Shown here one piece after another: positions 17,708 through 26,497 of a stretch of 64,000 nt of DNA (the stretch's first letter is position 1; each line of letters starts with the position of its first letter). The stretch is from Isoptericola peretonis (GTDB lineage Bacteria > Actinomycetota > Actinomycetes > Actinomycetales > Cellulomonadaceae). A program made the translations under genes and the position numbers. Location: NCBI GenBank assembly GCA_023241745.1, contig JALQCY010000002.1:558001-622000 (forward strand), in the 5' to 3' direction. The notes under the pieces were generated by a model. It was not told the origin of the DNA. It saw only the letters and a program-made list of their open reading frames with translations, and did not search any database.

Positions 17708-18514
17708 TCAGTCCCAGAGCCCGCGGGCGCGCAGGACGTCGCGCAGCAGGTCCGCGCGGTCGGTGACGAGGCCGTCGACGCCCAGGTCGAGCAGGCGGTG
17801 CATCTCGGCGGGGTCGTTGATGGTCCACACGTGCACCTGCCGCCCCGCGCGGTGCGCCGCCGCGACGGTCGCGGCGTCCACGACGGGCAGGCGCCCCTCC
17901 GTGACCGGGACCTGCAGCGCGTGCACCCCGCGCAGCGCCCGGCGCGCCAGGGCGTCGGACCGCAGCCGGGCCCCCGCGAGGAAGGCGGCGACCTCACGGC
18001 GACCGGCCGAGGTCGCCACCGGGCGCGAGAGGCGGGCGAGGGTGGCGCGGCGCCGGCGCGCGTCGAACGACGTGACGCACACGCGGTCGTGCGCGCCGGT
18101 CCGCTCGATCGCGTCGGCCGTCGGCGCGACCCCGGAGTCCTCCTTGACGTCGACGTTCACGCGCAGGTCCGGCCACGTGCCGAGCACGTCCTCCAGCCGC
18201 GGCACCGGCTCGGTGCCCCCGATGCGCGCGCGCCGGACCTCGGCCCAGGGGAGGTCCGACACCCGTCCCGACGCGTCGGTCGTGCGGTCCAGGGAGGCGT
18301 CGTGCAGGGCGACGGCGACGCCGTCCGCCGTGCCGTGCGCGTCCGTCTCGACGTACCGGAAGCCGAGGTCCACGGCGGCGTCGAACGCCGCCAGCGAGTT
18401 CTCCAGGTTGGCGTGGCCGTGGGAGAAGCCGCGGTGCGCCAGGGCGAGGACCGGCACCGGCGCGCCGTCGGCGCCGCGGGGGTCGAGGTACGGGTGGGGG
18501 ACGAACGGTCTCAT
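17708..18514 (-). CDS. Glycerophosphodiester phosphodiesterase
   Basis: GDPD family (268 aa), hydrolysing glycerophosphodiesters to glycerol-3-phosphate and an alcohol. The catalytic start is visible as LALAHRGFSHGHANLENS near residue 23, followed by ETDAHGTADGVAVALHDASL with the metal ligands, and the C-terminal VHVWTINDPAEM. No signal peptide, so cytoplasmic. The ATG at 18514 overlaps the stop of the upstream hydrolase (ATGA). Convergent with the ArsR-like gene. Confidence 0.92.
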   Translation of the reverse strand: MRPFVPHPYLDPRGADGAPVPVLALAHRGFSHGHANLENSLAAFDAAVDLGFRYVETDAHGTADGVAVALHDASLDRTTDASGRVSDLPWAEVRRARIGGTEPVPRLEDVLGTWPDLRVNVDVKEDSGVAPTADAIERTGAHDRVCVTSFDARRRRATLARLSRPVATSAGRREVAAFLAGARLRSDALARRALRGVHALQVPVTEGRLPVVDAATVAAAHRAGRQVHVWTINDPAEMHRLLDLGVDGLVTDRADLLRDVLRARGLWD

Positions 18515-19563
18515 GCGCGTGCCTCCTCGGGCCGGGGCCGGACGTCGGGCAGCCGCTCCGCGACCCAGGTCAGGACGCCCTCGAGGTACGCCGCGCGGGG
18601 CCCGTCGGCGGAGAGGGCGAGGTCGTGCACCCCGCCGGGCACGACCAGCGGCCGCACGTCGCGTCCGACGCGGGGCGACAGGGCCGCGATGCGCGCGACG
18701 TCCAGCACCGTGTCCTGCGCGTCGAGGCGCGGGTTGCCGGGGCGGTCGGGGCCCGACGTGTCGCTGTGCGCCACGAGGACGGGGACGGGCACCGCGAGGC
18801 CGCGCGCGAGGCGGGCCTGGGCCCGGCACACGGCCCGCAGCCAGCCCGCCCGGGCCGGCAGGCCCTCAAGGCGCTTCAGGGCGGTGTCGAACTCCCACCG
18901 CCCGCCGTGCGACGCGTGCTGGTGCGTCGCGTACACCGACGGGTGGGCGCTCATGACGGCGAGGGGCCGCCGCCGGCCGAGCACCTCCAGCAGCCGGGCC
19001 CGGCCCGCCCGCTGCAGCCACGAGCCGTCGAGGGAGAAGAACGGGGAGTCGAGCGCGAGCAGGTCCGGGCCGTCGCGGGGGTGGTCGCGGACGGCGTGCG
19101 CCCAGAGGGTCGCGCCGAGGCCGCCGGTGGAGTGCGCGTGCACCACCAGGGGCAGGCCGGGCTCGAGGTCCCGCACGGCGCGGGCGGCGGCCGACAGGTC
19201 GGAGCCCGCCTCGCGCATGCTGGTCACGTAGTGCGCCGGCAGGGGATGGCCGGTGGGCCGGGCGCCGTCGTCGCGCAGCAGCGAGCGGCCGGAGCGCCGC
19301 AGGTCGACGGCGTAGAAGGCGTGTCCCGCGGCGACGACGGCCCGGGCGAGGTGGGACTGGAAGAAGTAGTCGTTGTACCCATGCACGTGCAGCACGACCG
19401 CGCGGGGGGAGCCGGGCCGGGCGCGCGCCCGCACGAGCGTCGCGGGCCCGAGCGTCCTCTCCTCGAACTCCTCGCCCAGGAGGCGGTCCGTGCCCCAGCC
19501 TTCCGGGGCGCCGGCCGGTGCCGGGGGCTCCGTCGCCGACGGGTCCGGGGCAGAGGCGTGCAC
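18511..19563 (-). CDS. Alpha/beta-hydrolase (serine hydrolase, lysophospholipase-like)
   Basis: A 350-residue alpha/beta-hydrolase. The oxyanion region HVHGYNDYFFQSHLA is near residue 58, the nucleophile serine lies in AHSTGG near 143-148, and the catalytic histidine probably in PGGVHDLALS near residue 310. Coupled to the GDPD gene by a 4-base overlap, so lipid or glycerophospholipid turnover is a fair guess for the pair. GTG start 7 bases after TACGAT. Confidence 0.85.
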   Translation of the reverse strand: MHASAPDPSATEPPAPAGAPEGWGTDRLLGEEFEERTLGPATLVRARARPGSPRAVVLHVHGYNDYFFQSHLARAVVAAGHAFYAVDLRRSGRSLLRDDGARPTGHPLPAHYVTSMREAGSDLSAAARAVRDLEPGLPLVVHAHSTGGLGATLWAHAVRDHPRDGPDLLALDSPFFSLDGSWLQRAGRARLLEVLGRRRPLAVMSAHPSVYATHQHASHGGRWEFDTALKRLEGLPARAGWLRAVCRAQARLARGLAVPVPVLVAHSDTSGPDRPGNPRLDAQDTVLDVARIAALSPRVGRDVRPLVVPGGVHDLALSADGPRAAYLEGVLTWVAERLPDVRPRPEEARA

Positions 19564-19570
19564 AGCCGTG

Positions 19571-19576
19571 ATCGTA
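19571..19576 (-). promoter_or_regulatory. -10 box, leaderless promoter of the hydrolase-GDPD pair
   Basis: TACGAT on the minus strand, 7 bases before the GTG at 19563. Confidence 0.6.
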
Positions 19577-19623
19577 GCCGGGGGCTCGGGTCCGGGCGCG
19601 CCGGACGGGGGCGCCCGGGTTCG

Positions 19624-20628
19624 TCAGGAGCGGCGCGTCGCCGGCTCCGCGAGCGCGCGGCGCAGCTGGTCGAAGTGGTCGGCCCGGCGCTCGGCGAGGT
19701 AGGGCACGTTCTGCAACGGCTCCGCGAGGCGCCACGCCCGCTCGGGGTCCCCCGCGTGCAGGGCGGCGAACGCCTTGGACAGCTCGAGCACGTCGCGGAA
19801 GGGGATGCCTCCGGTCCAGTCGGCGCCGAGCAGCCCCTGGACGTCCGCGATGAGGGCCAGCTGCTCGTCCAGGCCCGCCTCCTGGCGCGCGATGCCCGCC
19901 AGCACGTCGGCGGGGATCGGCTCGCGGACGACGAACGCGAGGGTGGACCGGACGGGCGGGCCCACGACGTCGATCCACGGCAGCAGGGCGCCGGTGCTGT
20001 GGTGCAGCCACGGCAGCCGGGGGCTCGCGAAGTCCTGGTGCAGGACCGTCGAGCCGGGGACCAGGCGGGGGAGGAACCGCCCGGCGACGAGGCGGAAGAC
20101 CCGCTCCGTCTTCGCGACGTCCACGTGCAGCAGCTCGACCGGGGCGTCCCCGGCGGAGGCCGACGTCTGCTCGAGGTCGCCCGCGTGGATCTCCAGCAGG
20201 TCGAGGTAGTCCGCCAGGTGGTCGCGGAAGTCGGCGAGGAACGACCCGTCCGCCCCCGGCTCGCCGTCGGAGAAGAACTTCGGGCTGGCGAACGTGCCCC
20301 TCCCGACGCGGAAGAAGTCGTAGGCGTGCAGGCGGTCGCGGGTCCGGTCGAAGCGCGGGTTCTCGGCCAGCCCCTGGGCGAGGGCGAGGGTGGAACCGCC
20401 GCCGCCCGAGCCGAGCTCGACGACGTCGCCGAAGCCGCGGTAGCGGTCGCGGCCCAGCAGGTACAGCGAGCGCCGCTCCCACTCGCTCACCTGCGTGTAC
20501 GGACCGGGAGGCAGCTCCACGCCGGCCAGGGCGTCGTAGTGGGCGGCCCACGTGCGGTCCGCGGGCGCCGGTGCAGGGGAGCGAGGGGCGGGGGACGGGC
20601 TGGGGGCGCGGGACGGCGGCGTGGTCAC
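19624..20628 (-). CDS. Class I SAM-methyltransferase-like protein
   Basis: A 334-residue protein with a Rossmann-type motif GDVVELGSGGGGSTLALA near residue 67 and later HAYDFFRVG and LLHVDVAKTERVFRL. The layout recalls TylF/cephalosporin-hydroxylase-like methyltransferases, but the substrate is unknown. The first 25 residues are a proline-rich tail. The GTG at 20628 is chosen because GGAGGG lies 8-9 bases upstream; the open frame continues further without family support. A 170-bp gap without a gene separates it from the divergent transporter. Confidence 0.6.
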   Translation of the reverse strand: MTTPPSRAPSPSPAPRSPAPAPADRTWAAHYDALAGVELPPGPYTQVSEWERRSLYLLGRDRYRGFGDVVELGSGGGGSTLALAQGLAENPRFDRTRDRLHAYDFFRVGRGTFASPKFFSDGEPGADGSFLADFRDHLADYLDLLEIHAGDLEQTSASAGDAPVELLHVDVAKTERVFRLVAGRFLPRLVPGSTVLHQDFASPRLPWLHHSTGALLPWIDVVGPPVRSTLAFVVREPIPADVLAGIARQEAGLDEQLALIADVQGLLGADWTGGIPFRDVLELSKAFAALHAGDPERAWRLAEPLQNVPYLAERRADHFDQLRRALAEPATRRS

Positions 20629-20798
20629 GGGCGGGTTCCCTCCGGTGAGCTGCTGCGGCGGTGGCCGACGGCGTCGTCGACCCCCTCGACGGTGGCACCC
20701 GCGGGTGACGCCCGGGTGGCCGAGCGGTGACGTGCCGGCGACGACGCGGCGCACGGACCCTCCCGCCCGGACACCTCCGTCCGGCAGACTGCACCGTC

Positions 20799-22256
20799 AT
20801 GAGCGACCACGCCGCCGCGCCGGAGCCCGCGGGCCCCGCCACCCCGCCCGCAGGTCCGGTCGCGTCCGGGGGGACGGCGGAGGCCGCGCCGGACCGCCCC
20901 TCAGGCGCCGGGGCCCGGGTGCCGCGCCGGCAGGTGGTCTCGTGGGCCCTGTGGGACTGGGCGACGCAGCCGTTCAACACGGTGATCGTCACGTTCGTCT
21001 TCACGGCGCTCTACCTCACGAGCGACGCCTTCCTCCAGCCCGGGGTCGCGGCGCTCCCGGCGACCGACCCGGTGCACGAGCGGGCGCTCGCGGGCCTCAC
21101 CAGCGGCCTGGGGCTGTGGATCACCCTGGGCGGCGTCCTGGTGGCCGTGCTCGCGCCCGTGCTGGGCCAGCGCGCCGACGTCGAGGGGCGGCGCAAGGCC
21201 TGGGTGGGCGGGGCCACGCTCGTCATGGTGGCGTCCATGGCGGCGTTGTTCGCCGTCCGGGCCGACCCGGTCTGGTTCGTGCTGGGCGCCGCGCTCGTCT
21301 CCCTCGGCAGCGTGGCGAGCGAGATCGCGGGCGTGAACTACAACGCCATGCTCGTCCAGGTCTCCACCCGCGCCTCGATCGGCCGGGTCTCGGGCCTCGG
21401 CTGGGGCCTCGGGTACCTCGGGGGGATCCTCGCGCTCGTGATCGTGGTCGTCGCCACGGCGTTCGACTGGTGGGGGATGCCCACCGACGACGGCCTCGCC
21501 TACCGGGCGATCGCGCTCGGCTGCGCGCTGTGGGCCGTGGCCTTCGCCTGGCCCCTGCTGCGCTACGTGCCCGAGGCGCCGCCCGCGGCCGACCGGCCGC
21601 GGGTCGGCTTCTTCGCCGGCTACGCCGTGCTGGCCCGCGACGTCGCCGTCCTCTACCGCGACGACCGTCCGACGTTCCAGTTCCTGCTCGCGAGCGCCGT
21701 CTACCGGGACGGCCTCTCCGCCGTCTTCACCTTCGGAGCCGTCATCGCCGCCGTCTCGTTCCAGTTCGGGGACCAGGCGGTGATCTTCTTCGGCATCGCC
21801 GCCAACCTGCTCGCGGGCGTGAGCACCATCCTGGCCGGGCGCCTCGACGACCGGTTCGGCCCGCGCGCCGTGATCATCGGCTCGCTCACGGGGCTGGTCG
21901 TCTGCGGCCTGCTCGTGGTCGCGCTGCACACGCTGGGCCCGGTCGTGTTCTGGGTGGCCGGCCTCGCGCTCACCTGCTTCGTCGGACCGGCGCAGGCCGC
22001 CTCCCGCTCGCTGCTCGCCCGGGTCGCCCCGGTGGGGCGCGAGTCCGAGATCTTCGGGCTCTACGCCACCACCGGCCGCGCCGTGTCGTTCCTGGCCCCG
22101 TCGATGTGGACGCTGCTCGTCGCGCTCACCGGCGCCACGATCTGGGGCACCCTCGGCATCGTCGCGGTCGTCCTCGCGGGACTGCTGCTCATGCTCCGGG
22201 TGACGGTGGGGCGTCGGGACCCTGCGCCGCCCGCCGGTGCTGCGCCGCGGCCCTGA
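20799..22256 (+). CDS. MFS transporter, UMF1/Atg22-like
   Basis: A 485-residue integral membrane protein with about 12 hydrophobic segments. The opening VSWALWDWATQPFNTVIVTFVF (about 47-68) and GVNYNAMLVQVSTRASIGRVSG are typical of the UMF1 group, which includes yeast vacuolar Atg22. In bacteria the substrate is unknown. ATG at 20799; an upstream in-frame GTG would add an arginine-rich stretch with no family support. Its 3' end overlaps the convergent sigma-factor gene by 68 bases. Confidence 0.85.
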   Translation: MSDHAAAPEPAGPATPPAGPVASGGTAEAAPDRPSGAGARVPRRQVVSWALWDWATQPFNTVIVTFVFTALYLTSDAFLQPGVAALPATDPVHERALAGLTSGLGLWITLGGVLVAVLAPVLGQRADVEGRRKAWVGGATLVMVASMAALFAVRADPVWFVLGAALVSLGSVASEIAGVNYNAMLVQVSTRASIGRVSGLGWGLGYLGGILALVIVVVATAFDWWGMPTDDGLAYRAIALGCALWAVAFAWPLLRYVPEAPPAADRPRVGFFAGYAVLARDVAVLYRDDRPTFQFLLASAVYRDGLSAVFTFGAVIAAVSFQFGDQAVIFFGIAANLLAGVSTILAGRLDDRFGPRAVIIGSLTGLVVCGLLVVALHTLGPVVFWVAGLALTCFVGPAQAASRSLLARVAPVGRESEIFGLYATTGRAVSFLAPSMWTLLVALTGATIWGTLGIVAVVLAGLLLMLRVTVGRRDPAPPAGAAPRP

Positions 22257-23247
22257 TCGCCGCGGCGACCGCCTCGAGGTCGGCCAGCGGCGCCAGATGA
22301 CGCAGCTTCTCCGGGTTGATCACCCCGTCGATCCGCGAGATCCGCCCGCCGGTCACCTCGAGCGCATAGGTGCCGATCACGCCGCCGCCCACCGACGCGT
22401 CGGCGTACGCGATGAGGCCCGGCGCGCCGTTGACCACCGTCGTCTCCAGCCGCGCCGGCGCGCCCCGGCGGGCGAACCCCGCCAGCAGCCGCGCCACCGC
22501 GACGCGCCCCGACACCGGCCGCGACACCGCGAGCCCGGCCGGCACGTTGCCCCCGCCGTCGCCGGTGAGCGCCACGTCGTCCGCCAGCAGCTCCAGCAGC
22601 GCGTCGACGTCGCCGTCCTCGGTGGCGGCGATGAACCGCCGCACCAGCTCGGCCGCGTGCGGGTCGGGCCTCGCGGGCGCGGCGTCGTCCGCACGACGCG
22701 CCGCGACCCGCCGCCGGGCGCGCGACGCGAGCTGCCGCGCCGCGAGCTCGGTGGTGCCGATCACGTGCGCCGACTCCCGGTGCGGGTAGCCGAACACGTC
22801 GTGCAGCAGGAACGCGGCCCGCTCGGCGGGCGTCAGCGTCTCCAGGAGCACGAGGAACGCCGTCGACAGGTCGTCGGCGAGCTCGGCGTGCGCCGCCGCC
22901 TCCCGGCCCGCCGACCCGGCCGCCACGACGTCTCCCACCAGCGGCTCGGGCACCCACTCGCCCACGTACGACTCGCGGCGCACCCGCGCCGAGCGCAGCA
23001 CGTCCAGCGCGATCCGCGTGGCCACCGTGGTGGTGTACGCGGCCGGGTTGACCACCGCGGCGTCGACGTCGCCGGTCGGCGCGACGCGGAGCATCGCCTC
23101 CTGGGCCACGTCCTCCGCCTCGGTGACGCTGCCGAGCATCCGGTACGCGGCGCCGAACGCGACCCGCCGCAGGTCCTCGAGGTCGGCGTCGGTCGTCGCA
23201 GGCCGGTGCGGGGCGCGTCGTCGTAGGGGGCTGTCCGTCCGTGGCAT
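22189..23247 (-). CDS. sigJ: ECF41-type sigma factor (SigJ-like) with fused C-terminal domain
   Basis: Extracytoplasmic-function sigma factor (352 aa). Region 2 is RRVAFGAAYRMLGSVTEAED near residue 20. The ECF41 linker signature appears as YVGEWVPEPL near residue 85. Region 4 is LTPAERAAFLLHDVFGYPH. The last 150 residues are the SnoaL-like domain with GDGGGN and the terminal NPEKLR motif, which in this family control activity in place of an anti-sigma factor. The usual ECF41 partner (carboxymuconolactone decarboxylase, oxidoreductase or epimerase) is not next to it. ATG at 23247 has GGAAGG 9 bases upstream. Confidence 0.92.
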   Translation of the reverse strand: MPRTDSPLRRRAPHRPATTDADLEDLRRVAFGAAYRMLGSVTEAEDVAQEAMLRVAPTGDVDAAVVNPAAYTTTVATRIALDVLRSARVRRESYVGEWVPEPLVGDVVAAGSAGREAAAHAELADDLSTAFLVLLETLTPAERAAFLLHDVFGYPHRESAHVIGTTELAARQLASRARRRVAARRADDAAPARPDPHAAELVRRFIAATEDGDVDALLELLADDVALTGDGGGNVPAGLAVSRPVSGRVAVARLLAGFARRGAPARLETTVVNGAPGLIAYADASVGGGVIGTYALEVTGGRISRIDGVINPEKLRHLAPLADLEAVAAAIRAAAQHRRAAQGPDAPPSPGA

Positions 23248-23292
23248 GGGGCTCATCCTTCCCGGGGTCGGACCCTCCGCCCCCGCATCCTC

Positions 23293-23319
23293 GACGGCGC
23301 GGCGCCGCCCGACGTGACG
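23293..23319 (-). promoter_or_regulatory. Possible ECF41 autoregulated promoter of sigJ
   Basis: On the minus strand CGTCAC, 17 bases, then CGTC, upstream of the sigma-factor gene. The reported ECF41 consensus is TGTCAC with a 16-base or similar spacer and CGTC. One mismatch in the -35; CGTC is frequent in this DNA, so chance is possible. Confidence 0.35.
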
Positions 23320-23331
23320 CACGATGTCCCC

Positions 23332-23685
23332 ATGGGAGACGTCGAGAACTACCTGACCACCCTGTCCGGCCCGGAGCGCGACGCCGTGGCCCGCGTCTAC
23401 GAGCGCGCCCGCGCCCTGGTCCCGGACGTGGAGGAGGGGCGCAGCTACGGGATGCCCGCCCTGCGCTACCGCGGCAGCCCCCTCGTCAGCGTCATGGTCA
23501 CCCGCACCCACCTGGGCCTCTACCCCTTCAGCCCCGACGTCGTCACGGCGCTCGCGGACGACCTCCAGCCCTTCCGCACCACCAAGGGGTCGGTCTCCTT
23601 CCAGGCCGACGCGCCCCTGCCGGACGACGTGGTCGACCGCCTGGTCCTCGCCCGCCGCGACGAGATCGACGCGCGAGCGCGGTGA
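23332..23685 (+). CDS. DUF1801 family protein
   Basis: A 117-residue soluble protein of the DUF1801/YdhG-like family, sometimes labelled iron chaperone. It shows the family flow VENYLTTLSGPERDAVARV, then EEGRSYGMPALRYRGSPLV and GLYPFSPDVV. Function is not established. ATG at 23332 follows CACGAT by 6 bases; an earlier GTG at 23314 is possible. It ends one base before the convergent flavoenzyme gene. Confidence 0.8.
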   Translation: MGDVENYLTTLSGPERDAVARVYERARALVPDVEEGRSYGMPALRYRGSPLVSVMVTRTHLGLYPFSPDVVTALADDLQPFRTTKGSVSFQADAPLPDDVVDRLVLARRDEIDARAR

Positions 23686-23686
23686 G

Positions 23687-25087
23687 TCACGCCGGCGGCA
23701 CGTTGACGTTGCCGCGGAACAGGTTCTGCGGGTCGTAGCGTCGCTTGACGTCGCGGAGCCGGTCCCAGGTGGCGCCCGGATAGGCCGCCCGCGCCGCGGC
23801 CTCCCCGCCGTCGAGGCTGAAGTTCACGTATGCCGCGTCGCCCTGGCGCAGGCGCCCGGCCAGCGCGTCGACCCAGGGCGTGTACCCGAGGGCCGTGGCC
23901 GCGTCGGGAGCCACCGCCGCGACGTTGCCGACCATCCGCGCCGCGCGGTGCGGGTAGGCCGTCGCGTCGGCCGGGACGTCCGCCACCGCCCCGCCCAGCA
24001 CGCGCAGCTGGGCCGCGCGCATCATCGCGTCGCAGGACTCGAGCTGCTCCAGCAGGTGCGCGGCCGCGGTCTCGTCCACCCCGTCGGCGAAGAACGAGCG
24101 TCCCGTGGCCACCACCGGGCCGCCGGGCGGCCCGCCCTCGAGCAGGCTGGCGTAGGGAGCGGGTCGCAGGCCGTCGAGGAGCGCCCCGCCCGCTCGCGCG
24201 GCCACGTCGCGCAGCGGGGCGAGCGCCGCGTCCGCCTCGTCGCGCGGCCCGGACCAGCAGGCGTTCGCCATCACCACGACGCGTCCGTGCCACTGGTCGG
24301 GGATCATGGGCATCGGCGGCGCCGGCATGACCATGACGATCACGGTCAGCCCCGGGGGCGCGGCGTCCGCGGCCGCGACGACGCCGGCGACGCTCTCGGG
24401 CGTGGCCGGCATCAGCAGCACCCCGCCCACCACCTGCGACACCTCGTGAAGCGCGAACCGGAACCGGGTCACGACCCCGAAGTTCCCCCCGCCACCGCGC
24501 AATGCCCAGAACAGGTCGGGCTCGTGGTCCGCGTCCGTGCGCACCACCTCGCCGTCGGCCGTCACCACCTCCGCGCCCAGCAGGCTGTCGATCGTCATGC
24601 CGAGGGACCGGGACAGCAGGCCGATGCCGCCGCCGAGGGTGATGCCGCCGACGCCCACCCCGCCCGTGTCGCCGAACGGCGTCGCCAGACCGTGCTCACC
24701 AGCGGCGTGCGAGTACGCGCCCGCGGTGATCCCGCCGCCCACCCAGGCGGTGCGCCCCTCGACGTCGATCTCGACGCCGTCGAGGCCGCGCAGGTCGAGC
24801 GCGACGGACCCGTCCGCCGCACCGAGCCCGAAGACCGAGTGCCCTCCCGAGCGGACCGACACCTCGACGCCGGCGTCGCGCGCGAACCGGACGGCCGCGG
24901 CCACCTCCGGTGCGTCGGTGGGACGCACGATCGCTGCCGGGCGATGCTCCACCCCGCCGGCCTGGATCGCCCGGGCGGCGGCGTACCCGTCGTCCTCCGG
25001 GGCGACGACGGGCACGGCCGCACCCAGGGCGGAGCGCAGCGAACCGGCGGAGACGGAGGGCTGGAGGGGATCGGAGGTCACGGACAT
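23687..25087 (-). CDS. FAD-linked oxidase, berberine-bridge-enzyme type
   Basis: PCMH/VAO-fold flavoprotein (466 aa). The FAD-linking histidine is in RSGGHSVFGLG near residue 80, followed by GVGGITLGGGIGLLSRSLG near 146, and the C-terminal BBE motif RRYDPQNLFRGNVN. The position often occupied by a second FAD-linking cysteine (before GVGG) is not cysteine, so a single covalent bond is expected. Substrate unknown; such enzymes oxidise alcohols, sugars or redox-active natural products. Lies 45 bases behind the MFS gene on the same strand, probably third gene of the SoxR-controlled operon. Confidence 0.85.
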   Translation of the reverse strand: MSVTSDPLQPSVSAGSLRSALGAAVPVVAPEDDGYAAARAIQAGGVEHRPAAIVRPTDAPEVAAAVRFARDAGVEVSVRSGGHSVFGLGAADGSVALDLRGLDGVEIDVEGRTAWVGGGITAGAYSHAAGEHGLATPFGDTGGVGVGGITLGGGIGLLSRSLGMTIDSLLGAEVVTADGEVVRTDADHEPDLFWALRGGGGNFGVVTRFRFALHEVSQVVGGVLLMPATPESVAGVVAAADAAPPGLTVIVMVMPAPPMPMIPDQWHGRVVVMANACWSGPRDEADAALAPLRDVAARAGGALLDGLRPAPYASLLEGGPPGGPVVATGRSFFADGVDETAAAHLLEQLESCDAMMRAAQLRVLGGAVADVPADATAYPHRAARMVGNVAAVAPDAATALGYTPWVDALAGRLRQGDAAYVNFSLDGGEAAARAAYPGATWDRLRDVKRRYDPQNLFRGNVNVPPA

Positions 25088-25132
25088 CAGAAGCTCCCGG
25101 GTACGCAGGACGGACGGAGGATGGTCGTGCTC

Positions 25133-26497
25133 TCAGGAGGACCGTGCCGGGACGGCATCCTCATCGGCAGCATCCCTCCTCCTCGACGACACGGCGAGCG
25201 AATTCGTGACGCCGGTCGTGACGCCGGGACCCGGCCCGACCCGACCGGACGGCCGGGTGCGACCGGAGAGGGCCCCCGGCGCGAGCGCGAGCGCCGCCGC
25301 CAGGGCGAGGCACGCCGCGTACGCCGCGACCCCGACGCGGTCGTGCAGCGCCCACAGCAGGGCGCCCGTGCCCGTCAGCGCGAGGGCCGAGGCCAGCGCG
25401 TCGGCCACCTGGAGCGCCGACATCGCCGCACCCTGGGCCGAGGCCGGGGCGAGCTCGAGCACCAGGAGGTTGAGGGTGGGGTACGACAGCCCCATCCCGA
25501 GCCCGCCGAGCACCCACGGCGCCGCCGCGACGGGCAGGGGCACGCCCGGCACCGTCAGGAGGGCCACCCCCGCGGTCCCCGCCGCCAGGGACGCGGCGCC
25601 GAGGCGCAGGAACCCCGCGTGGGTGAGCCCGCCGAGGCCGCGGCCGCGCAGCCACGAGCCCGCCGACCAGCCGAGCACGTGGAGGGTCAGGACCGCGCCG
25701 GCGAACGTCGGTGCGAGCCCGCGCTCACGGGTCAGCGCCAGGGGCAGCAGCACCTCTGCCCCGACGAACGCCGCCGCCACCAGTGCGCGCACCAGCACCA
25801 CCGTGCCCAGCCCGCGAGCGCCGTGCAGGACCGGGCGCACGACGTCGCGCCAGGCGCCGCGTCCCGTCCCGGCCGCGTACGCGGCGGCGGCCGCCCCGTC
25901 GGGCCCGGACCAGGCGTCCCTCGCCGCCGCGAGACCTGGCCGCAGCGCGAGGAGCGCGGGCACCGCCAGCACGGGGACGGCGAGGAAGACCCACCGCCAC
26001 CCGAGGTACTGCGTCACCACGCCCGCGACGAGCGGTCCCACCACACCCGGCACCACCCACGCCGCTGCGAACCACGCGAACACCGTGGCCCGCCGCTGCT
26101 CGGGGAAGACCCGGGCGACCAGCACGTAGAAGGCCACACCCTCCATCCCGGTCCCCAGGCCCTGGAGCGTGCGGCCGGCCAGCAGCACCGGCATGCTCGG
26201 CGCGAGGCCGGCGACCAGCAGTCCCGCGAGGAAGAGCCCGATGCCGACCCGCAGGGGCGCCGCCGGGCCGCGGCGGTCGGTCCACCGGCCCGCCGCGAGC
26301 ATGCCCACGACGGCGGCGGCGGAGCTCGCCGCGAACGCATAGGTGTACAGGCGCAGCCCGTCGAGCTCCGCCGCCACGGTGGGCATCGCGGTCGACACCG
26401 CCAGCGCCTCGAACGCGCCCAGCGCCAGGTAGGCCACCATCCCGACCAGGACCGTGCGCTGCGCCCGCGCGTCGAGGAGGGCGCCGGCGGCGGTCAT
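25133..26497 (-). CDS. MFS drug-efflux-type transporter
   Basis: A 454-residue major facilitator with about 12-14 hydrophobic segments. The loop motif GRWTDRRG near residue 65 and the AGRTLQGLGTGMEGVAFYV stretch near 108 are typical of drug:H+ antiporters. The ATG at 26497 overlaps the stop of the quinone reductase gene (ATGA), so the two are translated together. Context next to SoxR suggests export of redox-active compounds. Confidence 0.88.
   Translation of the reverse strand: MTAAGALLDARAQRTVLVGMVAYLALGAFEALAVSTAMPTVAAELDGLRLYTYAFAASSAAAVVGMLAAGRWTDRRGPAAPLRVGIGLFLAGLLVAGLAPSMPVLLAGRTLQGLGTGMEGVAFYVLVARVFPEQRRATVFAWFAAAWVVPGVVGPLVAGVVTQYLGWRWVFLAVPVLAVPALLALRPGLAAARDAWSGPDGAAAAAYAAGTGRGAWRDVVRPVLHGARGLGTVVLVRALVAAAFVGAEVLLPLALTRERGLAPTFAGAVLTLHVLGWSAGSWLRGRGLGGLTHAGFLRLGAASLAAGTAGVALLTVPGVPLPVAAAPWVLGGLGMGLSYPTLNLLVLELAPASAQGAAMSALQVADALASALALTGTGALLWALHDRVGVAAYAACLALAAALALAPGALSGRTRPSGRVGPGPGVTTGVTNSLAVSSRRRDAADEDAVPARSS

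Noticed and set aside
20705..20795. GGTGGCCGAGCGG resembles the 5' part of a serine or leucine tRNA
   Set aside because: No T-arm (GGTTCRAATCC-like), anticodon stem or acceptor partner follows within 100 bases.
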